From Panacagrimonas sp046594215 (GTDB taxonomy: Bacteria > Pseudomonadota > Gammaproteobacteria > Nevskiales > Nevskiaceae), in contig JBKJPX010000035.1 in NCBI GenBank assembly GCA_046594215.1, forward strand, positions 1 through 64,000: a DNA stretch of 64,000 nucleotides, read 5' to 3'. This document shows positions 25,319 to 35,074 of the stretch, piece by piece (within the stretch, counting starts at the first letter, position 1; each line of letters opens with the position of its first letter). The position numbers and the translations under genes were made by a program. The notes below the pieces were generated by a model. It worked only from the letters and a program-made list of their open reading frames with translations. It made no database searches and was not told the DNA's origin.

Positions 25319-26212
25319 GTGCAGGGACTCTCGTCACAGCGCGGCACGAGTCTGATCGAAGAGCTCATTGCGATGTCGTCAGGGCTCGCCGTCGTTCTCG
25401 CCGGACTGTCTTTCCTGCTCGGCTCGCTCGCGGCTCAATCGGCCAACCTGCGCCAGCTACGCATGAACCAGGATCTGCGCACGGTGCTGGACGCGGTGAC
25501 CCGCGACTTGACCCGAGCGGGCACATGGACGATGGCGGCTGAAGTCGCCCAGGCCTCCATGAGCAACGACCTGAGCCTGGAAGGGACGCGTGGGACGATC
25601 ACCGTAGGGATCGTCGGCCGCGGCGGAACGAGTCCGGTCGACGCCTTCGCATCCGCCCACGCGGCGGCGGCACTGCGCCAGCAGACGCTGGTGCTGCTGT
25701 TGCGCGACGGCGCTGCAACGACCCGTTATGACTTGACCGTGAGCAGCATTCCGGCCGCGAGTCGCATGATCGTGACCGCGCCGGTCGGGGTCACGCTACC
25801 GACGACGCGCATTCCCGCCGGAGGCTGGACCATCCTCAATCCATTCGACGGCATCCTGGTCGACGCAGCCGGAAGCTGCGTCCTGCTGAGCTACGACCTC
25901 GACGGCGACGGCGTGCAGGGCCCGCGGGAGCATTTCGGCTATCGCAGGGACGGCGCCCGCAATGCCGTGCAATCCACCACCACCGCCACTTCTTGCGGAG
26001 CCGGCAGCTGGGAGACGCTCACCGATCCGGCGTTGCTGCGGGTCTCCAGCTTCGAGGTCCAGCACCTGCGAACAGCCCTGCCCGCCTCGACAGGTCTCGC
26101 AGTCTCGCTGGATCGGTTCGCGGTGCAGCTCGGTGGCGCCCTGATCGCGGAGCCCGCCACTGCACGGCAGCTCGAGCAGGTCGTGATGGTTCGCAATCCC
26201 ACACTCGAGTGA
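25319..26212 (+). CDS. pilW: PilW-like minor pilin
   Basis: The protein (297 residues from GTG 25319) has a prepilin leader MQGLSSQRG and the helix TSLIEELIAMSSGLAVVLAGLSFL, with Glu at +5. LRMNQDLRTVLDAVTRDLTRAGTW is the second typical PilW block. The C-terminal half is beta-rich, with FEVQHLRT near the end. The GTG is chosen because it lies 4 nt after the fimT stop and gives a proper leader. The following pilX is 4 nt away. Confidence 0.85.
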   Translation: MQGLSSQRGTSLIEELIAMSSGLAVVLAGLSFLLGSLAAQSANLRQLRMNQDLRTVLDAVTRDLTRAGTWTMAAEVAQASMSNDLSLEGTRGTITVGIVGRGGTSPVDAFASAHAAAALRQQTLVLLLRDGAATTRYDLTVSSIPAASRMIVTAPVGVTLPTTRIPAGGWTILNPFDGILVDAAGSCVLLSYDLDGDGVQGPREHFGYRRDGARNAVQSTTTATSCGAGSWETLTDPALLRVSSFEVQHLRTALPASTGLAVSLDRFAVQLGGALIAEPATARQLEQVVMVRNPTLE

Positions 26213-26216
26213 AGCG

Positions 26217-27593
26217 ATGCATCGCGTGAACGGAATTTCCGGATGCGGGTGGGACAGGCGCTGCCAGCGCGGGGGCGCCGCGCTGAGCGTGGTGCTCGGC
26301 ATCATGGCGATCGCCGCGACGCTCGCGGTGGGGCTGTCGCAGATCGGCACAGGTGAAACGAGGCGCACCGCCCATGAGGTTCGTAATCTCGAAGCCAGGG
26401 TCGCCGCGGAAGCGGCACTGGACCGGGCGGCGACCCGGCTTCGTCGCGACCTCGGGCAATTGCGCTCGACCGCGCCGGGCGGATGGATGGAACACGGCGC
26501 CGAGCGTTGGCATCCCTGCGCGGCGGCGCTGGTGGCGCCGCCCTGCGGCGACGGTACGCAGAACCGCTTCGACGAACGATGGGTGGCCCGTGCCGACATC
26601 ACGGGCCTGATCGCGCCGCAGGAGCACGTCGCCGGATCGTTCGGCGCGTACTACGTCGCCCCCGCCTTGCGTGCGGGTGACCCGATGCCGTCGCGATCGA
26701 CGATCCACGTCATCGGCGAAGGGCAGTCGTCGGACGGGAGTGCGCATGTCCGCATAGTTCGAACTTACGCCATCCGGCCGCTCGTGGGCCGCGTCCCGGA
26801 CGCACCGGTGATCGCGGCTGGCGACATCGCCGCCGAGCGCGGCCTCACGGCCATCGGGAATCCCGACGGGGCCGGCGCAGGAATTCCACTATCGATCTGG
26901 GCAGGCGGCCCTGCGCGCGCGACACCGGGTTATGCGCTGGAGACCTGCGGACCCACCGAATACCTGGCCGCGGCGCGCGCCGACCTGGGTACCGCCGATA
27001 CGTCCGAACCTGTTCTCGCGCCCTGCCCGGAATGCAGGTGCCCCGAGCCTCCGGCTCAGACCGGCAGCAGTGCGCCGTCGAATACCGCCATTCTCGACGA
27101 GCGCACGGTGCTCGCCCCGTCCGATGCCGGAACGTCGCGATTCCCGACCGACCTGTTCCAGTACGTGTTCGGCGTGCCCGGCGTCGAAGCCGCGGCGGTC
27201 ATGGCGCAAGGCACGGTGCTTTCCGACTGCGCGGGGCTGGGGCCCGAATCCAGCGGACTGCTCTGGATCCGCGGCGATTGCGTGATCGCCGCCGACACTG
27301 CGGTGGGATCCCCGGCCGCGCCGGTGGCGCTGGTCGTTCAGCACGGCAGTCTTCAACTGAGCGGCGAAGCGGCCCTGATCGGGATCGTCGTTCTGTTGGA
27401 CCCGCCGGAAGCGAGCGCATCCCTGAGGGCGGCGGGTACAGCGACGATTTACGGGGCGCTGATCTCGACCGGGCGCCTGGAAATTGTCGGCGACCGCTTC
27501 ATCGCGCGTTATGAGCGCCAGGTACTCGAAAATCTCGCGGACACGTCCGGCATCCTGTTGGAGGTGCCGGGAACCTGGAAAGACTACCGATGA
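26217..27593 (+). CDS. pilX: PilX-like minor pilin, unusually long
   Basis: The N-terminus (QRGGAALSVVLGIMAIAATLAVGLSQIGTGETRRTAHEVRNLEARVAAEAALDRA in reading order) is PilX-type: a Gly-Gly leader end, a hydrophobic helix lacking the +5 Glu, then an Ala/Glu/Arg helix. PilX proteins are usually near 150-250 residues, whereas this one has 458. The extra C-terminal 250 residues contain a Cys/Pro-rich patch (CPECRCPEPP, about 268-277), a Ser/Thr segment and a beta-helical-looking ending (QLSGEAALIGIVVLLD, TIYGALISTGRLEIVGDR). It overlaps pilV by 4 nt. Confidence 0.8.
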   Translation: MHRVNGISGCGWDRRCQRGGAALSVVLGIMAIAATLAVGLSQIGTGETRRTAHEVRNLEARVAAEAALDRAATRLRRDLGQLRSTAPGGWMEHGAERWHPCAAALVAPPCGDGTQNRFDERWVARADITGLIAPQEHVAGSFGAYYVAPALRAGDPMPSRSTIHVIGEGQSSDGSAHVRIVRTYAIRPLVGRVPDAPVIAAGDIAAERGLTAIGNPDGAGAGIPLSIWAGGPARATPGYALETCGPTEYLAAARADLGTADTSEPVLAPCPECRCPEPPAQTGSSAPSNTAILDERTVLAPSDAGTSRFPTDLFQYVFGVPGVEAAAVMAQGTVLSDCAGLGPESSGLLWIRGDCVIAADTAVGSPAAPVALVVQHGSLQLSGEAALIGIVVLLDPPEASASLRAAGTATIYGALISTGRLEIVGDRFIARYERQVLENLADTSGILLEVPGTWKDYR

Positions 27594-28198
27594 GCCCGCG
27601 CGTTTTCCGCGCGCCGCCGGATCGCATGCGCGGTGCCGGCCTGATCGACGTCCTGATCGCGATGCTGGTTTTGATGGGCGGCGTCGCCGGTCTTGCTCGA
27701 TTGCAGGCGGTAAGTCTTCGAGACAGCAGCGCGTCGCTGGCCCGCGGCAACGCGGCGCGGCTCGCCCAGACCAAACTCGACGATCTTCGGAGCTTCACGC
27801 AGCTCGAGGCTGGAGAAAAAGGGATTTTCGGCTACGACGAGATTGGCGTGGATGCCGGCGGCGCAGAGAACGGCGACGGAACTCTTCGCATATCGAGTGG
27901 AGCAGTCGTCGTGGGAAACACGCGCTTCTCGCGGCGCTGGCAAGTCCGCCCGCTCTACGCCTGCACGAACGGCGAGATGGCGACGATCCCCTGTTCCGAA
28001 TCCCCGTCGGGTGCGCGCCCCGATCTCTACGCGCTGTCGATCATCCTTTCCTGGAACAGCGTCGAAGGGACGTCCGACATGCTGACGCTCGAGGGCAGCG
28101 CGAGAGCAGCCGACCCCCTGCTTCCCACGCGATGGCTGCTGTCGGCCTACGGCGAGGGGCCCCTGGCCGGCGACGTCTCCGCGCCTGGATCGCCATGA
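27590..28198 (+). CDS. pilV: PilV-like minor pilin
   Basis: The 202-residue protein has leader MSPRVFRAPPDRMRG and the helix AGLIDVLIAMLVLMGGVAGLARLQ, the PilV pattern, but with Asp instead of Glu at +5. Downstream ARGNAARLAQTKLDDLRSF matches the PilV helix end. The body contains a Cys pair (YACTNGEMATIPC). It starts inside the pilX stop (ATGA). No pilY1 or pilE follows on this strand; the next gene is convergent mtnA. Confidence 0.85.
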   Translation: MSPRVFRAPPDRMRGAGLIDVLIAMLVLMGGVAGLARLQAVSLRDSSASLARGNAARLAQTKLDDLRSFTQLEAGEKGIFGYDEIGVDAGGAENGDGTLRISSGAVVVGNTRFSRRWQVRPLYACTNGEMATIPCSESPSGARPDLYALSIILSWNSVEGTSDMLTLEGSARAADPLLPTRWLLSAYGEGPLAGDVSAPGSP

Positions 28199-28342
28199 CA
28201 CCGAGCCACGTGCGCAGAACCCCACGGAACGCAACATCGCCTTCTCAGGGGTTGATTGTGCGTCCCGGGCCCCGAGGGCTCGAGCTCGATCGGACCCGCG
28301 TCGCGATGATGTCCTGGAGGGCATCGCGACCGCGCCGCGAGG

Positions 28343-29326
<984 letters not shown>

Positions 29327-29393
29327 GAAAGGGTCTCCGTGCAATGCGGGCTAGAATTCGGGCTGAATTGTAACGACCGCGCGTGAATTCCCC
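29327..29393. promoter_or_regulatory. divergent mtnA / mtaD promoter region
   Basis: The 67-bp gap holds TAGAAT (29352-29357) as a plausible -10 for mtaD, 36 nt before its GTG. The -35 is poor. No SAM riboswitch-like structure fits in so short a space. Confidence 0.35.
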
Positions 29394-30731
29394 GTGGCTT
29401 CCCCCGACGCTCCCCAGGCGATCGACCTGCTGATCATCCCTTCGGCGCTGGTGCCGGTGGAGCCGGCAGGCACCGTGCTCACCGACCACGCGATGGCGAT
29501 CGATGCCGGCCGCATCCTCGCGATCCTGCCCGCGGCCGACGCCCGCGCGCGCTATGCGGCCCGCGAAGTGCGCGAACTGCCGCACCACGTCGTCCTGCCG
29601 GGCCTCGTGAACCTGCACACGCACGCGGCGATGAGCCTGCTGCGTGGCCTTGCGGACGATCTGTCCCTGATGGACTGGCTCACCAATCACATCTGGCCAG
29701 CCGAAGGCGCACACGTCTCGCGCGCCTTCTGCCTGGACGGCGTGCGCCTGACGGCGGCGGAGTTCATCCGCGGCGGCGTAACGTGCGCCAACGACATGTA
29801 CTTCTTCCCCGACGCCTCGGCCGAAGGCTTCTCGGGCGCCGGCCTGCGCGCGGTAGTGAACCTGATCATCATCGACTTCCCGAGCGCCTGGGCCTCGGGT
29901 CCGGATGAGTACTTCGCCAAGGGCATCGCTGTGCACGACCAGGTGCATGGCGACCCGCTGATCCGCACGATCTTCGCGCCGCACGCGCCCTACACCGTCA
30001 GTGACGATTCGCTGCGCAAGGCACGCGCCTACGCCGACGAACTGGGCATCGGAATCCACATGCACGTGCACGAGACCGCGTCCGAGGTCGCCGACGCGGT
30101 CGAAAAGACCGGCAAGCGTCCGTGGCAGCGGCTCAAGGATCTCGGAATGCTCGGTCCCGACTTCATCGCCGTGCACATGACGCAGCTCACCGACGCCGAG
30201 ATCGCGGAGGCCGCGCAGTTCGGCGTGCACGTGGCGCACTGCCCGGAGTCCAACCTCAAGCTCGCCAGCGGCTTCTGCCCGACGCACAAGCTGCTCGCGG
30301 CCGGCGTGAACCTGGGCATCGGCACGGACGGCGCCGCCTCCAACAACGACCTGGACCTGCTCGGCGAGACGCGCATTGCGGCGCTGCTGGCCAAGGGCGT
30401 GTCGGGCGACGCGCAGGCCTTCCCTGCTGTCAGGGCACTCCACGCCGCGACGCTCGGCGGCGCCAGGGCGCTGGGCATGGATGCCGAGATCGGCTCGCTG
30501 GTGCCGGGCAAGGCGGCCGACTTCATCGCGGTGGAGATGAACGCGCCGCACCTGCAGCCGGTCTACAACGTGATCTCGCATCTCATCTACGCCGCCGGTC
30601 GCGGCGACATCAGCGACGTCTGGGTCGCCGGACGGCCGCTGATGCGCGAGCGTCGACTGCTGACGATCGACGAGGACGCCGTGATCGCTGCCGCGATGCA
30701 GTGGCGCAGCCGGATCAGGCCCGCACCATGA
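29394..30731 (+). CDS. mtaD: 5-methylthioadenosine/S-adenosylhomocysteine deaminase (TRZ/ATZ hydrolase)
   Basis: This 445-residue amidohydrolase deaminates methylthioadenosine (and possibly S-adenosylhomocysteine), feeding methionine salvage with mtnA. It has the metal-binding VLPGLVNLHTHAAMSLLRG motif, HMHVHETASEV, VHMTQLTDAE and the GIGTDGAASNNDLDLLGE block with the metal-binding Asp. The start is GTG at 29394. It overlaps ubiG by 4 nt. Its place beside mtnA favours MtaD over other ATZ/TRZ deaminases. Confidence 0.92.
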   Translation: MASPDAPQAIDLLIIPSALVPVEPAGTVLTDHAMAIDAGRILAILPAADARARYAAREVRELPHHVVLPGLVNLHTHAAMSLLRGLADDLSLMDWLTNHIWPAEGAHVSRAFCLDGVRLTAAEFIRGGVTCANDMYFFPDASAEGFSGAGLRAVVNLIIIDFPSAWASGPDEYFAKGIAVHDQVHGDPLIRTIFAPHAPYTVSDDSLRKARAYADELGIGIHMHVHETASEVADAVEKTGKRPWQRLKDLGMLGPDFIAVHMTQLTDAEIAEAAQFGVHVAHCPESNLKLASGFCPTHKLLAAGVNLGIGTDGAASNNDLDLLGETRIAALLAKGVSGDAQAFPAVRALHAATLGGARALGMDAEIGSLVPGKAADFIAVEMNAPHLQPVYNVISHLIYAAGRGDISDVWVAGRPLMRERRLLTIDEDAVIAAAMQWRSRIRPAP

Positions 30732-31438
30732 GCACGAGCTCCAACGTCGACAGCAGGGAGATCGGTCACTTCGACCGGCTCGCAGCCACCTGGTGGGACC
30801 TCAAGGGCGAGATGGGCGCGCTGCACACGCTCAACGCGCCGCGCGTGCGCTTTATCGAACAGGCCTGCGGCGGGCTCAAAGGCAAGCGGGCCATCGACGT
30901 CGGCTGCGGCGGCGGCATCCTCACCGAAGCGCTCGCCGCCAAGGGCGCCACGGCGCTGGGCATCGACCTCGCGGAAGCCGCGCTCGAGGTCGCGCGCCGG
31001 CACGCGCTGCAGTCGAAGCTGCAGATCGAATACCGCACCAGCGCTGCCGAGGCGCTCGCGGCCGAGAAGCCGGGCGCCTTCGATCTCGTGTGCTGCCTGG
31101 AGATGCTCGAACACGTGCCCGACCCCGCCAGCGTGGTGCGCGCCTGCGCACAGCTCGTCGGGCCCGGCGGCGACGTGGTCTTCTCCACGATCAACCGCAA
31201 TCCGAAGAGCTTTGCGCTCGCGATCGTCGGCGCCGAGTACGTGATGAGCCTGGTGCCACGCGGCACGCACGACTACGCCAAGTTCATCCGGCCTTCGGAG
31301 CTCACGCAGTGGTGTCGCGAAGCGGGCCTCGACGCCGTGTCGCTGCGCGGCCTGCGCTACAACCCCTTCCTGAAGTCCGCGAGCCTGTCCGACGACCTCG
31401 ACGTGAACTACCTGCTGCACTGCCGGCGCTCGGCATGA
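30728..31438 (+). CDS. ubiG: ubiquinone biosynthesis O-methyltransferase UbiG
   Basis: UbiG makes both O-methylations of the ubiquinone ring with S-adenosylmethionine. The 236-residue protein has the typical DSREIGHFDRLAATWWDLKGEMGALHTLN opening, SAM motif I IDVGCGGGIL (about 57-66), the CLEMLEHVPDP motif and a FSTINRNPKSFALAI block, all diagnostic for UbiG. The ATG overlaps the mtaD stop. Presence of ubiquinone agrees with an aerobic proteobacterium. Confidence 0.96.
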   Translation: MSTSSNVDSREIGHFDRLAATWWDLKGEMGALHTLNAPRVRFIEQACGGLKGKRAIDVGCGGGILTEALAAKGATALGIDLAEAALEVARRHALQSKLQIEYRTSAAEALAAEKPGAFDLVCCLEMLEHVPDPASVVRACAQLVGPGGDVVFSTINRNPKSFALAIVGAEYVMSLVPRGTHDYAKFIRPSELTQWCREAGLDAVSLRGLRYNPFLKSASLSDDLDVNYLLHCRRSA

Positions 31439-31448
31439 GAAGGTTTCA

Positions 31449-32111
31449 GTGAAGGGCCGCATCAAGGCCGCGGTGTGGCTGTTCGATCTGGACGGAACGC
31501 TGGTCGACACGGCGCCCGACCTCGGACACGCGGCGAATCTCGTGCGCGGCGAGTGCGGCCTGCCGCCGTTGCCGCTGGCCGACTATCGCCCCGCCGCCTC
31601 GTCGGGCGCGCGCGGCCTGCTCGGGATCGGTCTGGGCATGAAGCCCGATCATCCCGAATTCCCGATGCACCGGGACAGCTTCCTCGCGCACTACCGCGCC
31701 GGTCTTTCGCGCGCGACCCGGCCCTTCCCTGGAATTCTCGAACTGCTGCTCGCCATCGAACTGCACGGCGCGCGCTGGGGCGTGGTGACCAACAAGCCCG
31801 GCTGGCTGACGCAGCCGCTGCTCGCCGACCTGCATCTCGCCACGCGCGCGGCCTGCATCGTCAGCGGCGACAGCACGCCCAACCCGAAACCGGCGCCCGA
31901 CCCGCTACTGCTTGCCTGCGAGCAGATCGGCGTCAAGCCTCGCGACTGCGTGTACGTCGGCGACGACTTGCGTGACATCGTCGCGGCCAAAGCCGCGAAG
32001 ATGCGGTCGATCGGCGTCGGCTGGGGCTACACGGGCAGCACTCCGATCGCGGAGTGGAACGCCGACATCGTCGCGGCCACCGTGGTCGAGCTGACGTCGA
32101 TCGTGGGCTGA
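31449..32111 (+). CDS. mupP: HAD phosphatase, MupP / phosphoglycolate phosphatase-like
   Basis: This 220-residue HAD-superfamily hydrolase has motif I LFDLDGTLVDT (Asp13 and Asp15), motif II VVTNKPG, motif III Lys in PNPKPAPDP and motif IV VYVGDDLRDI. In Pseudomonas the gene in this position (between ubiG and a yciK homologue) encodes MupP, a MurNAc-6-phosphate phosphatase in cell-wall recycling. The same neighbours here favour that role over Gph, though sequence alone does not decide. It starts with GTG 10 nt after ubiG. Confidence 0.85.
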   Translation: MKGRIKAAVWLFDLDGTLVDTAPDLGHAANLVRGECGLPPLPLADYRPAASSGARGLLGIGLGMKPDHPEFPMHRDSFLAHYRAGLSRATRPFPGILELLLAIELHGARWGVVTNKPGWLTQPLLADLHLATRAACIVSGDSTPNPKPAPDPLLLACEQIGVKPRDCVYVGDDLRDIVAAKAAKMRSIGVGWGYTGSTPIAEWNADIVAATVVELTSIVG

Positions 32112-32175
32112 CGTACCGCCGCGCACGCGCTGTTCCGGGTTCGCCTTCTCTCTTTTTCTCATCACGCACGACAAC

Positions 32176-32916
32176 GTGGCCGCCGACTTCGACTACACCG
32201 CTGCTCCGAACCTGCTGCGCAACCGCGTCATCCTGATCACGGGCGCGGGCGGCGGCCTGGGCGGCGCGCTCGCGGTGGCGTGCTCGAAGCTCGGCGCCAC
32301 CGTGGTGCTCACCGGCCGCACGGTGCGCAAGCTGGAGGCGGTGTACGACCGCATCGAAGCCGCGGGCGGCACGCAGGCGGCCATCGTGCCGATGAACCTG
32401 ATGACCGCGACGTGGAACGAGTACGAGGCGCTGGCCGCGACGATCGAACAGAACTTCGGCCGCCTGGACGGCCTCGTGCACGCCGCAGCGCATTTCAAGG
32501 GTTTCATGACCCTCGAAGACCTGGAGCCGCGCGACTGGCTGGACTCGCTCCAGGTGAACCTCACGGCGCCCTACACGCTCACGCGCCTGTGCCTGCCGCT
32601 GATGCGCAAGTCGACAGATGCGTCGGTGGTGCAGGTATCGGACGACGGCGGTCGCCGCGTGCGCGCCTTCCACGGCATCTACGGGATCACCAAGCATGCG
32701 GCGGAAACGCTGTTCGCCAGCTTTGCGCTCGAACTGCGCAAGGAGGAAGGGCTGCGTTTCAACAGCTTCGATCCGGGACCGATGCGCACGGAGTTCCGCA
32801 CCAAGGGCTACGCGGGTGAATCGGCGGGCGAAACGCCGACGCCGGAATCGCGGCTGGCGCGCCTGCTGTGGTTGCTCGGGCCGGATAGTCGCGGAGTCAG
32901 CGGGCAGGCGTTCTGA
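32176..32916 (+). CDS. yciK: YciK-like short-chain oxidoreductase
   Basis: The 246-residue SDR has LITGAGGGLGGALA (nucleotide binding), LVHAAAHFKGF in place of the NNAG motif, a Ser-like strand QVSDDGGRRV and YGITK (catalytic Tyr and Lys). The altered NNAG and the DDGG strand are typical of the YciK group, whose substrate is unknown. The start is GTG at 32176. It is the last gene of the mtaD-ubiG-mupP-yciK run and converges on rluB. Confidence 0.9.
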   Translation: MAADFDYTAAPNLLRNRVILITGAGGGLGGALAVACSKLGATVVLTGRTVRKLEAVYDRIEAAGGTQAAIVPMNLMTATWNEYEALAATIEQNFGRLDGLVHAAAHFKGFMTLEDLEPRDWLDSLQVNLTAPYTLTRLCLPLMRKSTDASVVQVSDDGGRRVRAFHGIYGITKHAAETLFASFALELRKEEGLRFNSFDPGPMRTEFRTKGYAGESAGETPTPESRLARLLWLLGPDSRGVSGQAF

Positions 32917-32932
32917 TCTTTTGCAGCGCGGA

Positions 32933-32980
32933 CGACGTCCGGAGCCCTTTCTCGCGAATGAGAAAACGCCCCGGACTTCG
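32933..32980. repeat. intergenic hairpin, copy B of the CGAAGTCCGG family
   Basis: CGACGTCCGGAGC (32933-32945) and GCCCCGGACTTCG (32968-32980) pair with two mismatches. Inside is a second small hairpin TTTCTC-GCGAAT-GAGAAA. It lies just after yciK, between convergent genes; a terminator role is plausible. Confidence 0.55.
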
Positions 32981-33076
32981 GCCAGCCTGCGATCGGCGTG
33001 TAAGAAGTGCAGGCTTCATCTGCTCACGCATCGTCACCTCGCACGGCGTGGGCAAACGAGAAGGCGATCGCCCAAC

Positions 33077-34228
33077 CTACCGACTTGGTCTTTTTCCAGG
33101 GCGGCTTTTTCCGCTTGACGGAAACGAGGGTCGCGACGAAGGCGCTTTCCTGGCGCCGAAGGGCTTGCCGGCCGCCGGGGCTGATTTGCGATCCTGTCGC
33201 TTCGGCTCCCGTGACGTCCGATCCTGCCGCGGCGGCTCGGCCGAATTGCGCGCGAAAGGCTTGGCCGCCGCGGGCCTTGCGCCGGCCGCCTTCTTGGCAC
33301 CAGCCGCCTTCTTGCGAGCGGGCGCTTCATCACCCTTCGGCGCCGCACGCGATCGCTTGCCGTCGCCAGCGGGCTTGCCACGCCCCGGAGAAACCACGTC
33401 CTCGTCCCTTCGCGGCGCCCGCGTCGGGTAGTGACGTTCAGGGGCACCGGAAATCTTCCGCGTCGGATCGGGCGTATCGAGCTTCACCGCCTGCAGCAGC
33501 GCCTGCATCTCGTCGGGCGTCGCCTCGCGGTAGCTGCCGGCCTTGATGCCCCGTCCGAGCTGCACCGGACCGTAGGCGATGCGGATCAAGCGGCTGACCT
33601 GCATGTCCACCGCTTCGAACAAACGGCGAACGATGCGGTTGCGACCCTCGCGCATCTTGATCTCGTACCAGCGGTTGGCCGCGCCTTCGGCGTCCTCGGC
33701 ATCCGGGGGATCGGCGGATTTCAGCGACTCGCACTTCGCAGGACCGTCCTCGAGCTCCACGCCCTTGAGCAGGCGCTTGCGGATCTCGTCCGTCATCTCG
33801 CCGAGCACGCGCACGGCATACGTGCGCGTGACCTCGAAACTCGGATGGGTCAGGCGGCGCGCCAGCTCGCCGTCGGTGGTCATCAGCAGCAGGCCCGAGG
33901 TGTTGATGTCGAGACGGCCCACCGCGATCCAGCGTCCGGTCTGCAATTCAGGCAGCTTGCGGAACACCGTGCGTCGGCCGTCCGGGTCGTCGCGCGTCAC
34001 CAGTTCGCCGGTCTTCTTGCGGAACAGGATCACGCGCACCGGCCCGGCCTTGCGGGCCAGTGCCACGAGGCGGCCGTCGACGCGCACGTGATCGTCGTGG
34101 TTGATCTTCTGCCCGACCTCGGCCGGGCGGCCGTTCACGGTGATACGACCTTCGCCGATCCAGTCCTCGATCGCACGGCGACTGGCGATGCCGGCGGTGG
34201 CGAGCAGCTTCTGGATTCGTTCGGACAC
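33077..34228 (-). CDS. rluB: 23S rRNA pseudouridine(2605) synthase
   Basis: RluB isomerises a uridine in 23S rRNA to pseudouridine. The 383-residue protein has an N-terminal S4 RNA-binding domain (about 1-60, RIQKLLATAGIASRRAIEDWI) and the catalytic domain with GRLDINTSGLLLMTTDG (catalytic Asp) and MREGRNRIVRRLFEAV. After about residue 255 comes a long Lys/Arg/Ala/Pro-rich, probably disordered tail, longer than the average family tail and likely RNA-binding. It is the last gene of the trpS-scpAB string. Confidence 0.94.
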   Translation of the reverse strand: MSERIQKLLATAGIASRRAIEDWIGEGRITVNGRPAEVGQKINHDDHVRVDGRLVALARKAGPVRVILFRKKTGELVTRDDPDGRRTVFRKLPELQTGRWIAVGRLDINTSGLLLMTTDGELARRLTHPSFEVTRTYAVRVLGEMTDEIRKRLLKGVELEDGPAKCESLKSADPPDAEDAEGAANRWYEIKMREGRNRIVRRLFEAVDMQVSRLIRIAYGPVQLGRGIKAGSYREATPDEMQALLQAVKLDTPDPTRKISGAPERHYPTRAPRRDEDVVSPGRGKPAGDGKRSRAAPKGDEAPARKKAAGAKKAAGARPAAAKPFARNSAEPPRQDRTSREPKRQDRKSAPAAGKPFGARKAPSSRPSFPSSGKSRPGKRPSR

Positions 34229-34243
34229 GGTTCGTCGGCAGCT

Positions 34244-35023
34244 CTAGTGCAGCGTGGCTTTGTCGGGCGCTTCGCCCGGCGCGGCCGGGTCCCCGGCTTC
34301 GTCCAATTTGTCCTCGGCCGTCGCTTCCGCCGCCTCGTCCTCCTCGTCGATCTCGGCCGCGGCCTTGTCCACGGCCTGCTCGGCCGCCTGGCCCAGGCGC
34401 GCGAGCGCGGCGTCGAGCTGGTCGAGATCCTTGATCTCGGGCAGCGACGGGAGCTGGTCGAGCGAGCGCAGGTTGAAGTCGTCGAGGAACTGGTGCGTGG
34501 TGCCGAACAGCGCCGGACGTCCCGGGACTTCCCTGACGCCCAGCTCGCGGATCCAGCCGCGCTCGAGCAGCGTGCGCAGGATGTTTGTGGACACGGCCAC
34601 GCCGCGTACATCCTCGATCTCGCCGCGCGTGATCGGTTGGCGGTAGCAGATCAGCGCCAGCGTCTCGAGCAGCGCACGCGAATACTTCGGCGGCTTCTCC
34701 TGCCACAGGCGACCGACCCACTCGGCGTAATCGGCCTTCACCTGCAGGCGAAAACCGCTGCCCACTTCTCGCAGCTCGGTGGCGCCGTGCGCCACGCGCC
34801 CGGCCAGCTGGTCGAGCGCCGCGCGCAGGTCCTTCTTCGTCGCGCCGAGCTCCGGGCCCAGCAGGCGCGACAGCTGGTCGAGCGACAGCGGGGAGTCCGA
34901 CGCCAGCAACAGGGCTTCGAGGATGTGCTCGAGGCGCGTCAGCGCGGCGGGATCGGTGGCGGCTTCCGAAACCGGAAGCTCGGCCTGGCTCGCGTTTTCT
35001 TCTTCGGTCGGGGTGTCGTTCAT
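34244..35023 (-). CDS. scpB: segregation and condensation protein B
   Basis: ScpB forms the SMC-ScpA-ScpB condensin complex. The 259-residue protein has the two winged-helix domains: LEHILEALLLASDSPLSLDQLSRLLG and the highly typical ALLETLALICYRQPITRGEIEDVRGVAVSTNILRTLLERGWI, then RPALFGTTHQFLDDF. The Ala/Glu-rich acidic C-terminal tail (about 200-259) is an extension. It lies between scpA (51 nt) and rluB (15 nt). Confidence 0.95.
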   Translation of the reverse strand: MNDTPTEEENASQAELPVSEAATDPAALTRLEHILEALLLASDSPLSLDQLSRLLGPELGATKKDLRAALDQLAGRVAHGATELREVGSGFRLQVKADYAEWVGRLWQEKPPKYSRALLETLALICYRQPITRGEIEDVRGVAVSTNILRTLLERGWIRELGVREVPGRPALFGTTHQFLDDFNLRSLDQLPSLPEIKDLDQLDAALARLGQAAEQAVDKAAAEIDEEDEAAEATAEDKLDEAGDPAAPGEAPDKATLH

Positions 35024-35074
35024 CTGGATCTTCCGATCTCTTCGAGTCCCGCTCCCCGCAGGCGGGGGCCGGCC

